Of a stretch of 64,000 bases of DNA, positions 42,976 to 51,111 are shown piece by piece. Location of the stretch: positions 1 to 64,000 of the IMG/VR virus record IMGVR_UViG_3300036853_000417; one strand, given 5' to 3'. This DNA comes from a virus. A program made the position numbers and the translations under genes. The notes below the pieces were generated by a model that did not search any database, was not told the DNA's origin, and saw nothing but the letters and a program-made list of their open reading frames with translations. Position 1 is the stretch's first letter; each line of letters opens with the position of its first letter.

Positions 42976-43257
42976 TTATGACTCGCCGAGTACATTCTTA
43001 AACCCTTGTTGGTATCCAAGGTAGTATGCGTGCTGCGCCTTTCGCACACGCTTTACCCCCTCAGTGATATCAGGTCCCCACTTGCTATCCTCTATGCATT
43101 CGCTGATACGTTTGAGTGTTTCTTCCAATGTTGTACCTCCAAAGATATTGGTTTTCTTATATGGCTGTGCAAATGCTTTGCCATCTGCATAACCTTTGGA
43201 TTGTTGATACTCCAGGATTTGTTGTAATCCTTCAGTACTCAGATCTTCCCATTTCAT
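42976..43257 (-). CDS. Unknown helical protein, 93 aa
   Basis: AGAGGGTATAGT before the ATG. Helical, with a KRVRKAQHAYYLGYQQGF helix near the end. No family recognised. Confidence 0.55.
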   Translation of the reverse strand: MKWEDLSTEGLQQILEYQQSKGYADGKAFAQPYKKTNIFGGTTLEETLKRISECIEDSKWGPDITEGVKRVRKAQHAYYLGYQQGFKNVLGES

Positions 43258-43309
43258 ACTATACCCTCTTTCTGACTGTAAAAATCACTATTGAAGCATA
43301 ATATCTCAC

Positions 43310-43588
43310 TTAGTCACAATCATCTAACGGACAAGATTGTTCTCCAGTACATTCATAAATGGTGATAAGTGTGTGTGCATTGTCCTGACTGGACCATGCC
43401 AGATCATACGCGCTTTTGTGATGGAGACAAAGCATTCCATCTGTAGCTACGCCAGTACAGATAAAATCATCTGCATAGAGATGTTTGGCAGCCCTTAACT
43501 CTCTAACTGCCTGCTTCCATGTTTTAATATGACGTTCTAGTATGTCTCCTAGCTCTGAATCCATAATGTGGTAATGTAGTGTGCTCAT
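43310..43588 (-). CDS. Unknown protein, 92 aa
   Basis: Helical N-terminus, a Cys/His-containing middle (MLCLHHKSAYD) and a C-terminal CTGEQSCPLDDCD that may bind metal. Weak ribosome site. Lies between two small genes on the same strand. Confidence 0.55.
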   Translation of the reverse strand: MSTLHYHIMDSELGDILERHIKTWKQAVRELRAAKHLYADDFICTGVATDGMLCLHHKSAYDLAWSSQDNAHTLITIYECTGEQSCPLDDCD

Positions 43589-43610
43589 TTGATACCTCGG
43601 TGATTTTGTT

Positions 43611-43904
43611 TCATCTAAAACAAAGATCTTTTATTTTAGATGGACCAGATATGCGGTCATAGGTTACTTTTAATTGTGTCTCATCGTATTCTCGTAGCTC
43701 CACCCTGACTGCTGGCACTGCACATTCTTTCTCGTAGTCGTTCGCTGTGAGATTACCATTTCGCAGCATCCTCTCAAGCATCTCAAACTTCTGAGCAGCT
43801 AGCGTTGGATTAGATCCAACATAGTAAGCATCTTTGCTTCCCACAACATAATTAGGGTCATTGGTAGGGAAAATGATCACTATCTGATTTCTTACTTTTT
43901 TCAC
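43611..43904 (-). CDS. Unknown small protein behind P6, 97 aa
   Basis: GTG start with GAAAGGATAAGAAA, the cassette leader. N-terminal strand (NQIVIIFPTND), helical centre (AAQKFEMLERMLRNG) and a basic end. Driven by promoter P6. Confidence 0.6.
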   Translation of the reverse strand: MKKVRNQIVIIFPTNDPNYVVGSKDAYYVGSNPTLAAQKFEMLERMLRNGNLTANDYEKECAVPAVRVELREYDETQLKVTYDRISGPSKIKDLCFR

Positions 43905-43919
43905 TTTCTTATCCTTTCA

Positions 43920-44032
43920 GAACTGTTGGTACTTTCTTCTTCTATATATATCATAACATATATACGTGCATATGTCAAGGCTTTGGAGGCAATTTTGAAA
44001 GGTTCTGAAAAATTATGTGTATAAGTTTTGGC
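43920..44032 (-). promoter_or_regulatory. Cassette promoter P6 (minus strand)
   Basis: Minus-strand TTGACA (43973-43978), 17 bp, TATGAT (43950-43955), with the full upstream block up to TTATACACATAA near 44015-44026. The next 20 bp also match the flank of P4 (AAGAAAAAGAGGAGC), so the shared unit is about 120 bp. Confidence 0.85.
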
Positions 44033-44033
44033 A

Positions 44034-44071
44034 AGAAAAAAAGAGGAGCCATGCCTGTATAGCCCCTCTTT
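44034..44071 (-). terminator. Terminator of the glycoside-hydrolase gene
   Basis: On the minus strand AAAGAGGGGC pairs with GCTCCTCTTT (one mismatch) and is followed by TTTTCTT. It ends 12 nt after the hydrolase stop and isolates promoter P6. Confidence 0.8.
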
Positions 44072-44082
44072 GAATTGCTGTG

Positions 44083-45696
44083 TCAGGAAATGGTAAGAGA
44101 CAGAGGAAAAGAGAAGTTTCCTCCACTGGTTGTTACCTTAACCATTGCTGTATGTTCTCCGCCGGATAGTTCGGAAACATTTATGAGGATGTTGAAGGTT
44201 TGTGCCTGTCCCGGTCCCAGAGATCCTCCGGTGATATCGAAAAAATACCACGGTTGATCAGATGAGACACTCCAGGTCAGGCGAATCGGTCCATCATTCT
44301 GGATAGTATGAGCAATCTTATAGAGCAATCCTGATGATGATGATGATGTTGGAGGTGGCGCAGGTTCTGGTGGTACCTGTGTTATCCACTGTGGGTACTT
44401 TGCAATGTAGTTCTTTAGAGCGGTGTAGGCTTTCACGTATCGTGTTTGTGCTTGCCCATTGACATACTGTACTTGTACCAGGCTGAAGGCATCTGAGATA
44501 GGATTGCCACTAGCATCTCTGTTGATAGCTGCATTAGATGGAGCGTAATCTAGTGTCCAGAAAAAGGCATGAGAGACAGTACTCGATGTACGTGCACTAT
44601 CCAAAACAGTAACGAAATTCTTTGCCTGAACCTCCTCTGTTACCAGATTCTCCGTTCCACGATATGGCTGATTCGTGGTCGCATACCAGCCAAATTCCGT
44701 AACCCTGATACCCTTGTCGCCGTCTCCATTGGCTTTCATCACCTCATAGAGTGCCTTCCATTCTTGTTCAAATGAGGGAACAGTAGACTTGAGTTGTGCT
44801 GCCCACTTCCATTGAGTCGGGTCAGTCGCACCGCTTGCTCCAGACTCAAATGGATAGTAGTGGAAGTTGACATAATCAAAATGGCTTTTCATGGTTGGAG
44901 ATGCTTTATAAATAGCATCCAAAAAGTCACAAATGTGGGGTATCTGATTCCACCAGATGGCACACATCCCAACCAGGGCAGCAGGATTCGCTGTCCTGAT
45001 TACAGGTGCAACCACAGGCAAAACATTGATGTAGTACTTAGGAGAACGATCATTGTAGGCATTTACTGAACCACCATCTGAATTCTGGCTATCGTATTCC
45101 TCGTTTCCGATCTCAAATGCCTGGATGATTCCATGTCCATTCTTCCCGTTATAGCGCGTAGCTACCGCTTCAGCAAAGATTGCAGTCTGCTTAGGATCGG
45201 GGTAGAGGTACCATTGTATCATTGTTCGGTTGTTGCCAGTTATAGGGTTGGCAAGTATAACTGGATTGGAGCCAGTGCCATAAAACCGATCAGTCTGAAT
45301 AATTTCTGGATTGCCTATCCCTCCACTCAAGCGCACAGGAGTGTTTGCAGGTAACTCGGTTGGAGCATTGTCAAGCCTGATAAATTTTGAACCTGTTGTT
45401 CCACCACTGATAATGGCACGATTGTTATATCCAGGTTGCTGATCATAAAACAGTGGTGATCCCTGGATGACATAACAAATGTTGATGTTGTTACTATTGC
45501 ATGCTGCTACGACACTATCCAGAGCGGTCCAGGTATACACACCCTGCTTCTGCTCAATAAAAGACCATGGGAGTTGGTACCGCAGCCAGGTCAGCCCGAT
45601 AGATTTCATATCGGTAATCAACTGACTAGGAAGTGTGCCATTTATCGGGTCAAATGTAAAGAAGGCGCAACCATAGGGGGAATCATTCACAACCAT
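44083..45696 (-). CDS. Glycoside-hydrolase-like protein (GH-A clan) with C-terminal Ig-like domain, 537 aa
   Basis: A TIM-barrel-like catalytic region: WLRYQLPWSFIEQKQGVYTW, IQAFEIGNEEYD (acid/base E199 in the NE motif) and IRVTEFGWYAT (nucleophile E334), the arrangement of clan GH-A enzymes such as GH39 or GH5. A Pro/Ser linker (EPAPPPTSSSSS) at about residue 444 leads to a BACON/Ig-like domain. No signal peptide, so release would need lysis or virion attachment. Could be a tail-borne depolymerase or a lysogen cargo enzyme; substrate unknown. Confidence 0.78.
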   Translation of the reverse strand: MVVNDSPYGCAFFTFDPINGTLPSQLITDMKSIGLTWLRYQLPWSFIEQKQGVYTWTALDSVVAACNSNNINICYVIQGSPLFYDQQPGYNNRAIISGGTTGSKFIRLDNAPTELPANTPVRLSGGIGNPEIIQTDRFYGTGSNPVILANPITGNNRTMIQWYLYPDPKQTAIFAEAVATRYNGKNGHGIIQAFEIGNEEYDSQNSDGGSVNAYNDRSPKYYINVLPVVAPVIRTANPAALVGMCAIWWNQIPHICDFLDAIYKASPTMKSHFDYVNFHYYPFESGASGATDPTQWKWAAQLKSTVPSFEQEWKALYEVMKANGDGDKGIRVTEFGWYATTNQPYRGTENLVTEEVQAKNFVTVLDSARTSSTVSHAFFWTLDYAPSNAAINRDASGNPISDAFSLVQVQYVNGQAQTRYVKAYTALKNYIAKYPQWITQVPPEPAPPPTSSSSSGLLYKIAHTIQNDGPIRLTWSVSSDQPWYFFDITGGSLGPGQAQTFNILINVSELSGGEHTAMVKVTTSGGNFSFPLSLTIS

Positions 45697-45843
45697 TTTC
45701 CACCTGCATTCTCCTGGGAAATGTTACTCAAAATTGATTATCACCTTCATTATACCTCTTAAAGACTTTCCTTGGAGGGTATTCTAAAGATAGAACATAT
45801 TCTCATATTATCGGGGGAGCAGCGATGAAAAATATCTGCTTTT

Positions 45844-45917
45844 GGATCTTTAGCTCAGAAGGTGAGAGCGTAGTCCTGATAAGGCTGAGGTCCCTGGTTC
45901 GAGTCCAGGAAGATCCA
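45844..45917 (+). tRNA. tRNA-Ile (anticodon GAU)
   Basis: Complete cloverleaf: acceptor GGATCTT/AAGATCC, D stem GCTC/GAGC, anticodon loop CTGATAA, T arm CCTGG-TTCGAGT-CCAGG, discriminator A. CCA is not encoded. It lies alone in a phage region, so it is probably virus-encoded rather than a host rRNA-linked copy. Confidence 0.92.
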
Positions 45918-45927
45918 TTATTCATAC

Positions 45928-45970
45928 AAAAAGGAACCAGAGCATCAAATAATCTCTCTGGTTCCTTTTT
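45928..45970 (+). terminator. Terminator after tRNA-Ile(GAU)
   Basis: AAAAAGGAACCAGAG pairs with CTCTGGTTCCTTTTT around a 13-nt loop. The T-run on the plus strand fits termination of the tRNA transcript; the A-run makes it bidirectional. Confidence 0.9.
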
Positions 45971-45974
45971 GACT

Positions 45975-46475
45975 TTCAAGCCCAATAGGGGTTTTTCATC
46001 GTGTCGGGTCAGGAGACCCCCGTCATTTATGCGGGAGAGGAATGACCCTTCCTTTCTTTGGTGGATAGGGTGGGGATTCCCACCTACGCTCAAGTCCCCT
46101 TGCGGGGAGCCGTTTTTGTCGGAACGGTTAAACCGTTGGCGGATTGCCGCCCACCGTGTCCAGGCACGGGTGATATAACCCTTCGTGGTTGCAATACAGG
46201 CTTAGCTATGAATGTATCCATAACATCGCTTTCGGCGTGAGTAGAAGAGGTCCGAGTTAGGGTGGCGCTCGGACATTCTTGTAGCCCGTACCGCTGCTGA
46301 CTGTTCACAAGAACAAAGCCCACTAGTCACAAACTTACGTTGCGCTGGCCGTTTCGCAAGCCCCGTCATTTCTGGCGGGGTTCATGACATCACTTGGCTT
46401 GATGTATGCAAAAGTTTCAACCCTGTTCAGGTTGCCATCGAGAAGGAAATCGCCATTGAATTCCTTCTCGGCGGA
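45975..46475. ncRNA. Highly structured non-coding region, IS605/HEARO-like candidate
   Basis: About 500 nt without a gene and more GC-rich than its surroundings. Clear hairpins: CCCG-CGGG around CATTTATG (46018-46035), CCCCTTGCGGGG, AACGGTTAAACCGTT, CCGTGTCCAGGCACGG, GTCCGAG/CTCGGAC (46250-46274), AGCCCCG/CGGGGTT (46359-46382) and CGAGAAGGAA/TTCCTTCTCG (46439-46470). Two hairpins share a CCCCGTCATTT word and a nearby ATGAC, like the ends of IS200/IS605-type elements. Ktedonobacteria are known for stand-alone IscB omega-RNA (HEARO) copies, so that is one explanation. No IscB or TnpB gene is present. Confidence 0.5.
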
Positions 46476-46533
46476 GTTGTTTGACCGGTGATTAACTCAT
46501 CATACCATACAACTCAACAACACGCAAGAGTAT

Positions 46534-46899
46534 TCAGGCAGTTCCATTAAATCCTTTAAGCCATCCTTCTATGAATGCCTGTACATGAGGACGCTCACTA
46601 TATTCCATATATGTTTCTTCGCGTGGCATCTCATCAGAAAAATCATATGCGTGATCCAGTGCAATCTCCTTTGGCGATTTTCCACTGGATGATAGAGCTT
46701 CCATATATGCCAGGGGTCCTAATTTCATGATCTGATTGTAAGGAGTACGGTGTGCAATAGCGTATCTTTTCCCTGCCTCATATCCGATCTGCTGCGTTGC
46801 CTCTATGGTCTTTGAATTTCTCCAAGTAGAAACACACTCCAGGTACTCAGTAGGAAAGGGGATACAGAGTATCTCATAGGCAAAATCATATTTGTTCAC
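46534..46899 (-). CDS. Unknown protein, 121 aa
   Basis: GTG at 46899 after AGAAGGAG; the frame extending to 46947 lacks a ribosome site and runs into the promoter. Mixed helical, acidic; the C-terminal VQAFIEGWLKGF helix is typical of small phage proteins. Controlled by the palindromic promoter at 46939-46967. Confidence 0.65.
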   Translation of the reverse strand: MNKYDFAYEILCIPFPTEYLECVSTWRNSKTIEATQQIGYEAGKRYAIAHRTPYNQIMKLGPLAYMEALSSSGKSPKEIALDHAYDFSDEMPREETYMEYSERPHVQAFIEGWLKGFNGTA

Positions 46900-46938
46900 T
46901 TGCTTGCTCCTTCTATCTTGTATTTTATCCTTACTCCC

Positions 46939-46967
46939 ATTATACACATTAATGTGTATAATGTAAA
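46939..46967 (-). promoter_or_regulatory. Promoter with a 22-bp palindromic operator
   Basis: Minus-strand TTTACA (46962-46967), 17 bp, TATAAT (46939-46944). The spacer and -10 box are covered by a perfect palindrome at 46940-46961: TTATACACAT, TA, ATGTGTATAA. The half-site TTATACACAT is the word found in the upstream blocks of cassette promoters P1, P4 and P6. Confidence 0.75.
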
Positions 46968-46989
46968 TATTTTAACACATTTGAAGTAA

Positions 46990-47129
46990 CACAAAATTAT
47001 GTGTATAATTTTTCAGAACCTTTCAAAACTGCCTTAAAATTACCCCCAAAAGCATTGACATTGATACGTGTGTATGTTATGATATATGTGTAAGAAGGAA
47101 AACACGCAAGTTCTGAAAGGACAAAGAAA
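46990..47129 (+). promoter_or_regulatory. Cassette promoter P7
   Basis: TTGACA (47055-47060), 17 bp, TATGAT (47078-47083). Upstream AAAATTATGTGTATAATTTTT, CAGAACCTTTC and CCCCAAAAGCA match the family, and the leader AAGTTCTGAAAGGACAAAG precedes the gene at 47130. It is divergent from the palindromic promoter at 46939. Confidence 0.85.
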
Positions 47130-47621
47130 ATGGACACAGTCGTAGAGATCGCCACCTGCCAGGTCTGTGGCAGGCAAATCAAAGCCAAAACAGGCTTGAT
47201 CGCCCACCACGGATATAAGCGCCCCTACGAGGGGTGGCAAACCGCTTCTTGTGAGGGTGCAAGATATGTGCCTTACGAAGTATCCTGCGAGCGTCTTATC
47301 GAGGTTACAACATGGGTGGAAAAATTTATTCAGGACCAGGAACTCTTCCTGGCAGACCTCCTCACAACGCCGCCACAAACAATCACTGTTTTTGAGAAAT
47401 GGGGATCATACGGAAAAGGGGAAGAGGTGACATATGAGAGGCCGAGCGATTTCAAACAAGATGGTTATCAGTATTGTATCCCGCGAACCTATGACAGTGC
47501 CTACGGCAATAGGAAATTTTCGTTACAAACGAATATTAAAGCGGCAAAAGCGGATTTCTCGATAATGCAGAGACGAATACAAGAGTGGAAACCTGCTATC
47601 CAGGCAACACAGAAAGGATAA
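47130..47621 (+). CDS. Phage zinc-finger protein (HHGYxRP type), 163 aa
   Basis: CQVCGRQIKAKTGLIAHHGYKRPYEGWQTASCEGAR near the N-terminus: CxxC, HHGY.RP and a later Cys, a pattern seen in many uncharacterised phage proteins. The rest is helical. First gene behind P7. Confidence 0.7.
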   Translation: MDTVVEIATCQVCGRQIKAKTGLIAHHGYKRPYEGWQTASCEGARYVPYEVSCERLIEVTTWVEKFIQDQELFLADLLTTPPQTITVFEKWGSYGKGEEVTYERPSDFKQDGYQYCIPRTYDSAYGNRKFSLQTNIKAAKADFSIMQRRIQEWKPAIQATQKG

Positions 47622-47627
47622 TTCATA

Positions 47628-48065
47628 ATGTATAAAAACTACACAAAAGGCCGGGTTGTTTTTGAGACTATTCCTCTTGACAATGGTTTCCCCTATCAGG
47701 AAACAGTGGTACATGTAAGTAACGTTATTGCTGTTATTGAGTTTAGAACAGGTAGCACTGTTCATGGGTACCGCATTGAATGGATGGATGAAGTTGCATC
47801 ACTCCATCACACACAGGTTCTGGTTGATGATCTTGATCAGGCTTTTACAAGAGTTGTGGAGGTTTGCCAGCAGATTGCAAAAGATCGCGCCTGTCCTGTA
47901 AAAATCTACAACGATGCGTTTCAGAACGTATTAACTGGAAGGATGTATACCATTGAAGACCCCCTGAGCATTTTCGACAATGGAGGACAGGTAATCAATG
48001 CCGATAGTAAACAACTCTTATCAAAACCCCACCTGGAGCTTCTTCTAGGATATACAAAGCAATAA
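47628..48065 (+). CDS. Unknown protein, 145 aa
   Basis: AAAGGATAATTCAT precedes the ATG, 6 nt after the previous stop. Alpha/beta, acidic, no motif recognised. Confidence 0.6.
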   Translation: MYKNYTKGRVVFETIPLDNGFPYQETVVHVSNVIAVIEFRTGSTVHGYRIEWMDEVASLHHTQVLVDDLDQAFTRVVEVCQQIAKDRACPVKIYNDAFQNVLTGRMYTIEDPLSIFDNGGQVINADSKQLLSKPHLELLLGYTKQ

Positions 48066-48083
48066 AGAAGGAGAGAACATTCA

Positions 48084-48464
48084 ATGAAAGAATACGAAGT
48101 TATGCCAGATACTATCTGGAACAAGTGTGTTTTTTGTGACGGTTATACGGTCGCCAATATTGTAGAGAGTGATGGATGGCAGGCAATTGCGGTGTGGGGT
48201 AGCCAGGATTGCCATTTCCTGGGAAACTGGCCTTATGTAATCTTCTTTGAGAAGCAGATAGAGGGAGATAAACCCTTTCTTATTGTGGTCTACTCTGAGG
48301 GTAGTATTACCCAATATGTATTCGAGGATGAAGCAGCGAGAAACACCTTTCTGGACATAATGGCTTTTAATCAATGGAAACATGAGGAGCAGGAATGGGT
48401 CAAAGACTACCAATCGGTAGAGGATTTGCCTGCGGCTTTGCGCGGATATCCTGAGCAAGATTAG
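48084..48464 (+). CDS. Unknown protein, 126 aa
   Basis: AGAAGGAGAG before the ATG. CVFC knuckle near the start, aromatic-rich strands (WGSQDCHFLGNWPYVIFF), acidic end. Last gene of the P7 operon, followed by a terminator. Confidence 0.6.
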   Translation: MKEYEVMPDTIWNKCVFCDGYTVANIVESDGWQAIAVWGSQDCHFLGNWPYVIFFEKQIEGDKPFLIVVYSEGSITQYVFEDEAARNTFLDIMAFNQWKHEEQEWVKDYQSVEDLPAALRGYPEQD

Positions 48465-48469
48465 AAGGG

Positions 48470-48505
48470 AAAGAGGATACTCTAAACCGTATCCTCTTTT
48501 ATATA
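48470..48505 (+). terminator. Terminator of the P7 operon
   Basis: AAAGAGGATAC and GTATCCTCTTT (48489-48499) with an 8-nt loop, followed by TATATATTT. Confidence 0.85.
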
Positions 48506-48523
48506 TTTCTCAAATTCTCTCCA

Positions 48524-48738
48524 TTGATCTCTTGTTTCTTTCTATGTTATACTTATCATGTATAGCACGCCAATACAATGTCTTCGGCAGGTAGTCAGCT
48601 AAGACATTCCTCTGGCCGCACAATATTGGTACCTCAATGTGCAGCACGCCGCTTTTTTTCTTCGGCTCTTAGCAGCTAAGATTCCCCCACAGGTGAGCCT
48701 CGGCAACGATGGTTAGTCATTTACGAGGTGTACCTTGA
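48524..48738 (+). promoter_or_regulatory. Promoter and long structured leader of the capsid gene
   Basis: TTGATC (48524-48529), 17 bp, TTATAC (48547-48552) is a plausible late promoter. The following ~180 nt are not coding: GTCAGCTAAGA (48594, also found at 8336), a GCACA...TGTGC hairpin before GCCGCTTTTTTT, and CTTAGCAGCTAAG (palindrome). The ribosome site is ACGAGGTG before 48739. Confidence 0.5.
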
Positions 48739-49950
48739 ATGGACACATTCCAAAAAACATATAGTCCACATGATTCACAGTACAAAGCCAATAGAATGCA
48801 TATCCTGCGTGAGCTGAGCACGCAATCGGATACTGCGCTCAAACAGCAACTGGACTACCTGGAAACACAACCTCCTCCAGCTGACGAACAAAATGAAGCG
48901 GTGCGCATGTTCCACAATATTCGCACGCTCAGACTTCCACAACGCATTAAAGGCATACTTGATAGTACATCAGGGACGACCGGAAGTGTCATCATCAGGC
49001 AGGACCTTGAACCCATTATTCACCTGCTCTTTGTCAGGAAATTCCCATTATGGGAGGCAATACAAAAAGCTCAGTCAAATGGGTTGGTTCATGCGTATGA
49101 ACAAATGACTGCTCCCGATGCTGGCGCACTTGGCAGTTCACTCATTGCAGAACTTGGTCCTGCTCAATACGACCATAGTGTGATGGTCCGACAAACGACG
49201 CCTATCAGCGTTTTTGCGCAGGGGAGAGGCGTTTCATTTAAAGAGCAGGCTGCGGTGGAGGCTGGCGGAATGAACTTCAAACCGCTTTCTATTGAGATGA
49301 GCGGTGCTGTTACCAGGCTCGCAACTGATATTCAGTTTTACATGTTTCAGGGAAATTTCGGTAACTCCAGCATAACATCTACCGCACTTGAAGGGGGTAA
49401 CTATAACGCTCTTGCCTTTGATGGGTTCAGGGGCGTCATGGGGTCCGTTGGCAATTTTAGTGCCAATAATGCAACACAGGTTGATATTGGGACGCTCAAT
49501 ATCACAGAATCACTCAAGTTTACAGCGGCCAAGATTGCTGATAATGGTGGAATGCCTGACATGGTTGTGATGGGCATGCTCGCGAAAGATGCGCTCGAAA
49601 CTGAGAATATGGGCAATCAACGCTGGAATGATAACCTCCCTGAAATCGTTCCTGGCGTGCGCGTCAACACGGTCAACTGGTCCAATGGTCAACTCAAGCT
49701 GTTACCAGTGCCCGGCAACACCATTGGGAAGTATAACCGAACATCAGACAGTGCGCTGGTTGAGGATCTCTATGTCTTCGACTCATCCAAGATCATTCTC
49801 CGCTGGCTTTACTCCGAGACGATGACTGTTCTTGAAATTCCTTCAGGGGTTGATAGTCAACTGAGTAACAGAATTATCGCCTTTTACATGTATGGCATGG
49901 AACAGGCTGCTCCTGTCTTCTCAGGTAAAGCGAGACGGTTAGCAAGTTAA
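48739..49950 (+). CDS. Major capsid protein (HK97 fold), 403 aa
   Basis: Acidic/helical N-terminal arm (residues 1-65), then TTGSVIIRQDLEPIIHLLFVRKFPLWEAI, a pattern typical of HK97-like capsid proteins of this type, a long middle with EMSGAVTRLATDIQFYMF, MPDMVVMGMLAKDALE and a C-terminal GMEQAAPVFSGKARR. Longest protein in the right place after protease and followed by decoration and connector genes. Preceded by its own promoter and long leader, as expected for a highly expressed gene. Confidence 0.85.
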   Translation: MDTFQKTYSPHDSQYKANRMHILRELSTQSDTALKQQLDYLETQPPPADEQNEAVRMFHNIRTLRLPQRIKGILDSTSGTTGSVIIRQDLEPIIHLLFVRKFPLWEAIQKAQSNGLVHAYEQMTAPDAGALGSSLIAELGPAQYDHSVMVRQTTPISVFAQGRGVSFKEQAAVEAGGMNFKPLSIEMSGAVTRLATDIQFYMFQGNFGNSSITSTALEGGNYNALAFDGFRGVMGSVGNFSANNATQVDIGTLNITESLKFTAAKIADNGGMPDMVVMGMLAKDALETENMGNQRWNDNLPEIVPGVRVNTVNWSNGQLKLLPVPGNTIGKYNRTSDSALVEDLYVFDSSKIILRWLYSETMTVLEIPSGVDSQLSNRIIAFYMYGMEQAAPVFSGKARRLAS

Positions 49951-49964
49951 TAGGTGTAGAATAA

Positions 49965-50378
49965 ATGTCAAAAACTGAACAGCAGACAGCTCAAGAAGAA
50001 GCTATGATAAGCAGAAAACAAGAGAAGACAGCAGAACACTATGAGGACAATGATCCCGTTACGGTGATCTGGAAGTCATGGGGAACCAATGGTATGCCAT
50101 CCAACAAAGTAACGTACTTTGACAGGCAAATGTTTGAGGGTGGAGTTGGTCGGCGCATTCCCTATGGCATAGCTCAAAAATGGCAGAAGCAGGGACATGG
50201 AGTGCTCATCTTTGATGTTGATGCGACGGAGGCTGATTTTATCCGAGCAACAGGGCATAAGCCGCTGGACGACGATAAACTGACAATGCTCCTCAAGGCA
50301 ACGCCTCTCGACAAGATTGCAGCACTCCTGGGTCCTGATGCCGTTGAAAAGATTACTGCCATGCAAAACAAAAAGTGA
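49965..50378 (+). CDS. Unknown virion-associated protein, 137 aa
   Basis: Follows the capsid gene by 14 nt. Charged N-terminus, beta-rich centre (DPVTVIWKSWGTNGMPSNKVTYFDRQ), helical end. Position suggests a head accessory protein. Weak ribosome site. Confidence 0.6.
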   Translation: MSKTEQQTAQEEAMISRKQEKTAEHYEDNDPVTVIWKSWGTNGMPSNKVTYFDRQMFEGGVGRRIPYGIAQKWQKQGHGVLIFDVDATEADFIRATGHKPLDDDKLTMLLKATPLDKIAALLGPDAVEKITAMQNKK

Positions 50379-50420
50379 TGTGGTTTTTCAATCGGGTTGG
50401 TGGAGGGTCGGAGAAGAGAT

Positions 50421-51101
50421 ATGGCACGATTTTCACGCGTTATTGGACGCAATAGAGATATTCCACAATTTGCCTCCTATCAGGGTGCCGCAGCAGCAGG
50501 TGGGACAGCAGCAGACTTTGAGCGTCCAATTGTTGCGCTCACTGATCTGACACTCAATGCTCCATCTGGGTCAGTAGGAAGTATTGTCAGTAATGCAATG
50601 TCAGCGCGAGCATGCATATTGACATTCATGGCTGCAATTACGGGAGATAATACCAATAATTGCGCCTTTAGTTTTGTTCAGTATCGCAGTGGCGCAATCC
50701 TGGTCAACACGACATCAGCCACAACCATTACTGCCGGAACAAGAACTGTTACCCCTACAAGCATGACAAATCTCTATAATGGTCAGCAGCTTATCTTTAG
50801 TGGTGGTACAGGTGCTACCGAAACCGTTGTCATTTACAATCTTACCCCAACAACCTTTCAAGCAACCTTTGCAAACGGGCATAGCGGAGCCTACGCGATC
50901 ACATCAGCTCCTTTAGCTTCAACAACCTTCCAAACCGGAGTGAATGCCTCAGCCATTGTTCCGATTCAGTTTGCCAGCGCTATCAACTACATTAAAGGCG
51001 GAGATGTAATCACTATCAAGCGTGTGAGTAATAATGTAACAGGCCTTGCAACACCTGCATTTGATGCAAGGATTGACTGGGTTCCTGCAGGTCTTGGTTA
51101 G
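50421..51101 (+). CDS. Structural protein, Thr/Ala/Gly-rich, 226 aa
   Basis: ATG at 50421 after GGAGAAGAG. Beta-strand repeats with TT, NTTS and GGTGA turns are typical of decoration or fibre proteins. No enzyme motif. Between capsid and tail genes, so capsid decoration is a fair guess. Confidence 0.65.
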   Translation: MARFSRVIGRNRDIPQFASYQGAAAAGGTAADFERPIVALTDLTLNAPSGSVGSIVSNAMSARACILTFMAAITGDNTNNCAFSFVQYRSGAILVNTTSATTITAGTRTVTPTSMTNLYNGQQLIFSGGTGATETVVIYNLTPTTFQATFANGHSGAYAITSAPLASTTFQTGVNASAIVPIQFASAINYIKGGDVITIKRVSNNVTGLATPAFDARIDWVPAGLG

Positions 51102-51111
51102 AGGTATGGAC

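Noticed and set aside
45928-45970. Attachment-site core at the tRNA-Ile(GAU) 3' end
   Set aside because: No second copy of the tRNA 3' end was found in the window, and the following hairpin is a good terminator.
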